DNA of 14,111 nucleotides, from assembly GCA_021286925.1 (NCBI GenBank), contig JAJTBL010000013.1:1-14111 (forward strand), given 5' to 3'. A program made the position numbers and the translations under genes. Shown piece after piece: positions 13,035 to 14,111 of this stretch. The notes under the pieces are model-generated. The model saw only the letters and a list, made by a program, of their open reading frames with translations, did no database searches and was not told the origin of the DNA. The stretch is from Spirochaetia bacterium. Lineage in GTDB: Bacteria; Spirochaetota; Spirochaetia; Treponematales; Rectinemataceae. Within the stretch, counting starts at the first letter, position 1, and each line of letters begins with the position of its first letter.

Positions 13035-14111
13035 TCAGAGGTGTTTTTCGACAACTTCCAACAGTTCGGGCAAATCCATGCCGATCGCCTTCAGATGTTC
13101 AGGCGTCGGAATGCCGTTGTTGTTCCACCCGCGGCGCTTGTATACGGCGTCCAGGAGGGATTCGTACTGCTGTTCGCGCCATTTGCGGGTCGCGGCCATT
13201 TTTTCCTGCAGTGTCATGGATTCGGGATTGAGCCCCATCTTTTCCCTGAGCTGTTTGTCGTAGCGTTCCTGGCGTGAAAGATATTCGGCTTCGGTTACCG
13301 GGCCGACAGCGCGGTACGGCGGATAGTCTTCATTGCGTTTTCCATGCCCCATGCGGAGATTGAAAATGCGCTGGAAATTGTAGATTCGTTCCGATTGCCG
13401 GATCAGTTCGTCCCAGGTCAGCGGCTCACCGGTGACAGCCTGGTAGAGCTGGCGGTAATTGTCGACATGCTCAGGAACCTTGTTCGGCTCGGGCCATTTG
13501 GCATTGTCCGCCGGTTCGATGTCGTTCCAGGGCAGTTTGCACAATCCCTGCAGTCCGAACCAGGTCCGGAACATGGGGAAGTAATGAAGGGCTTCAGCTT
13601 TCTTCTCAAAGGTCGGCAGCTGGTTGTTCACCATGTCCATGAAAATGAGCCAGGCTTCGTCATGCTGGGGGCCCTTGTTGGTCAGATAGTAGCCGCCCTG
13701 CTGGGCGAGGGATTCCTTGGACAGATACTGGCTCTGCTCAAGGCCTTTGCCGTTCAGCGCAATGTCTTTCATGAGCTGGGGATCGGCGCCAAAATTGGCG
13801 GCAAAATACTGGGCAAGATAGCGGGTGCCTCGTCCAGCCAGCACACCGAAACCTTTGCCTTCAGCCATCTGATGCAAAAGCTCGCAGGCGGCTTTCCAGT
13901 CCCCCCACTCCAGCTTGAGCCCGCCGGTCCGCGCTTCGTTGAGAATACCGTATTCCCAGCATTCCATCAGGAAGCCGACGATGGTTCCAAAACTGATGGT
14001 GTCAATGCCGTAGGTATCGCAGTAGAAGTTGATCTCGATGACGCCTTCCGGATCCCAGATTGCGAGGTTGGAGCCGACGCCGGCAGCGGTCTCATACTCC
14101 GGTCCATCGAC
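13035..14111 (-). CDS. Aldehyde:ferredoxin oxidoreductase (AOR) family protein, C-terminal part (5' end outside the window)
   Basis: Frame is open from the window edge at 14111 to a TGA at 13035-13037, giving 358 residues of the C-terminal half. AOR-family enzymes hold a tungsten or molybdenum bis-pterin cofactor and one [4Fe-4S] cluster, and typically oxidise aldehydes to acids with ferredoxin, or run in reverse. Seen here are GPEYET (fragment residues 3-8), CDTYGIDTIS (31-40), which is the first DxxG(L/I)D pterin motif, and GLQGLC with Cys191, in the position of the fourth cluster cysteine. The end has SERIYNFQRIFNLRMG and RRGWNNNGIPTPEHLKAIGM, which are common near AOR C-termini. The other three cluster cysteines and the N-terminal domain lie outside. 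Between these final motifs there is a longer charged stretch than in the archaeal prototypes. The in-frame ATG at 13967 is internal, not a start. Physiological aldehyde unknown. Confidence 0.9.
   Translation of the reverse strand, partial: VDGPEYETAAGVGSNLAIWDPEGVIEINFYCDTYGIDTISFGTIVGFLMECWEYGILNEARTGGLKLEWGDWKAACELLHQMAEGKGFGVLAGRGTRYLAQYFAANFGADPQLMKDIALNGKGLEQSQYLSKESLAQQGGYYLTNKGPQHDEAWLIFMDMVNNQLPTFEKKAEALHYFPMFRTWFGLQGLCKLPWNDIEPADNAKWPEPNKVPEHVDNYRQLYQAVTGEPLTWDELIRQSERIYNFQRIFNLRMGHGKRNEDYPPYRAVGPVTEAEYLSRQERYDKQLREKMGLNPESMTLQEKMAATRKWREQQYESLLDAVYKRRGWNNNGIPTPEHLKAIGMDLPELLEVVEKHL

Noticed and set aside
13035..13967. Treating the ATG at 13967 as the start of a 310-residue gene
   Set aside because: The frame is open to the window edge and the upstream codons encode the conserved GPEYET and CDTYGIDTIS motifs, so the gene begins outside the window.

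Overview
All genes in this window lie on the minus strand, so they read from high to low coordinates. Twelve protein features are supported; the two at the window edges are partial. No tRNA, rRNA, CRISPR array, insertion sequence or phage gene was seen. The content suggests an anaerobic, sugar-fermenting bacterium with a periplasm or outer cell surface. It has an aldehyde:ferredoxin oxidoreductase family protein (tungsten or molybdenum pterin, anaerobes), several exported binding proteins, a lipoprotein signal with alternative lipobox cysteines, and a ChvE/GguAB sugar importer. By gene style I lean towards a spirochaete (Treponema/Spirochaeta-like), but this is inference; a clostridial relative cannot be excluded.

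Region 1 (14111 to 12555): the C-terminal half of an AOR-family oxidoreductase, ending in a strong intrinsic terminator (12989-13017). It is followed by a small thioredoxin-fold protein with a one-cysteine active site (CPQW). This gene has a possible promoter that would place transcription initiation at or next to its ATG.

Region 2 (12529 to 8217): an iron-dependent alcohol dehydrogenase carrying an unusual inserted segment of about 55 residues that includes a 15-bp tandem duplication. Next come two exported M16-family (pitrilysin/processing peptidase-like) proteins. The first has the HxxEH zinc motif; the second lacks it and looks like the non-catalytic partner.

Region 3 (8198 to 4170): a tightly coupled sensory cassette. 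It consists of a membrane-anchored or exported sugar-binding protein, a YesM/LytS-type histidine kinase and a YesN-type (REC + AraC HTH) response regulator. The start and stop codons overlap or nearly abut.

Region 4 (4186 to 1): a XylF-like xylose-binding lipoprotein whose start overlaps the regulator gene. An untranslated interval of about 180 bp follows, with an 18-bp perfect inverted repeat, a 22-bp-phased direct repeat and a small palindrome. Then come a ChvE-like soluble sugar-binding protein, a two-domain GguA/MmsA ATPase and the start of the GguB/MmsB permease.

The simplest reading of regions 3 and 4 is a self-contained pentose/aldose sensing and uptake locus. A binding protein presents sugar to the kinase, the kinase phosphorylates the AraC-type regulator, and the regulator turns on the chvE-gguA-gguB importer. 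This layout closely resembles the known XylFII-LytS/YesN xylose-sensing system that controls xylFGH in Clostridium beijerinckii, with an extra XylF-like lipoprotein placed between sensor and transporter. The AOR and iron alcohol dehydrogenase genes upstream could act in fermentative aldehyde/acid/alcohol conversion, but their link to sugar sensing rests only on proximity.
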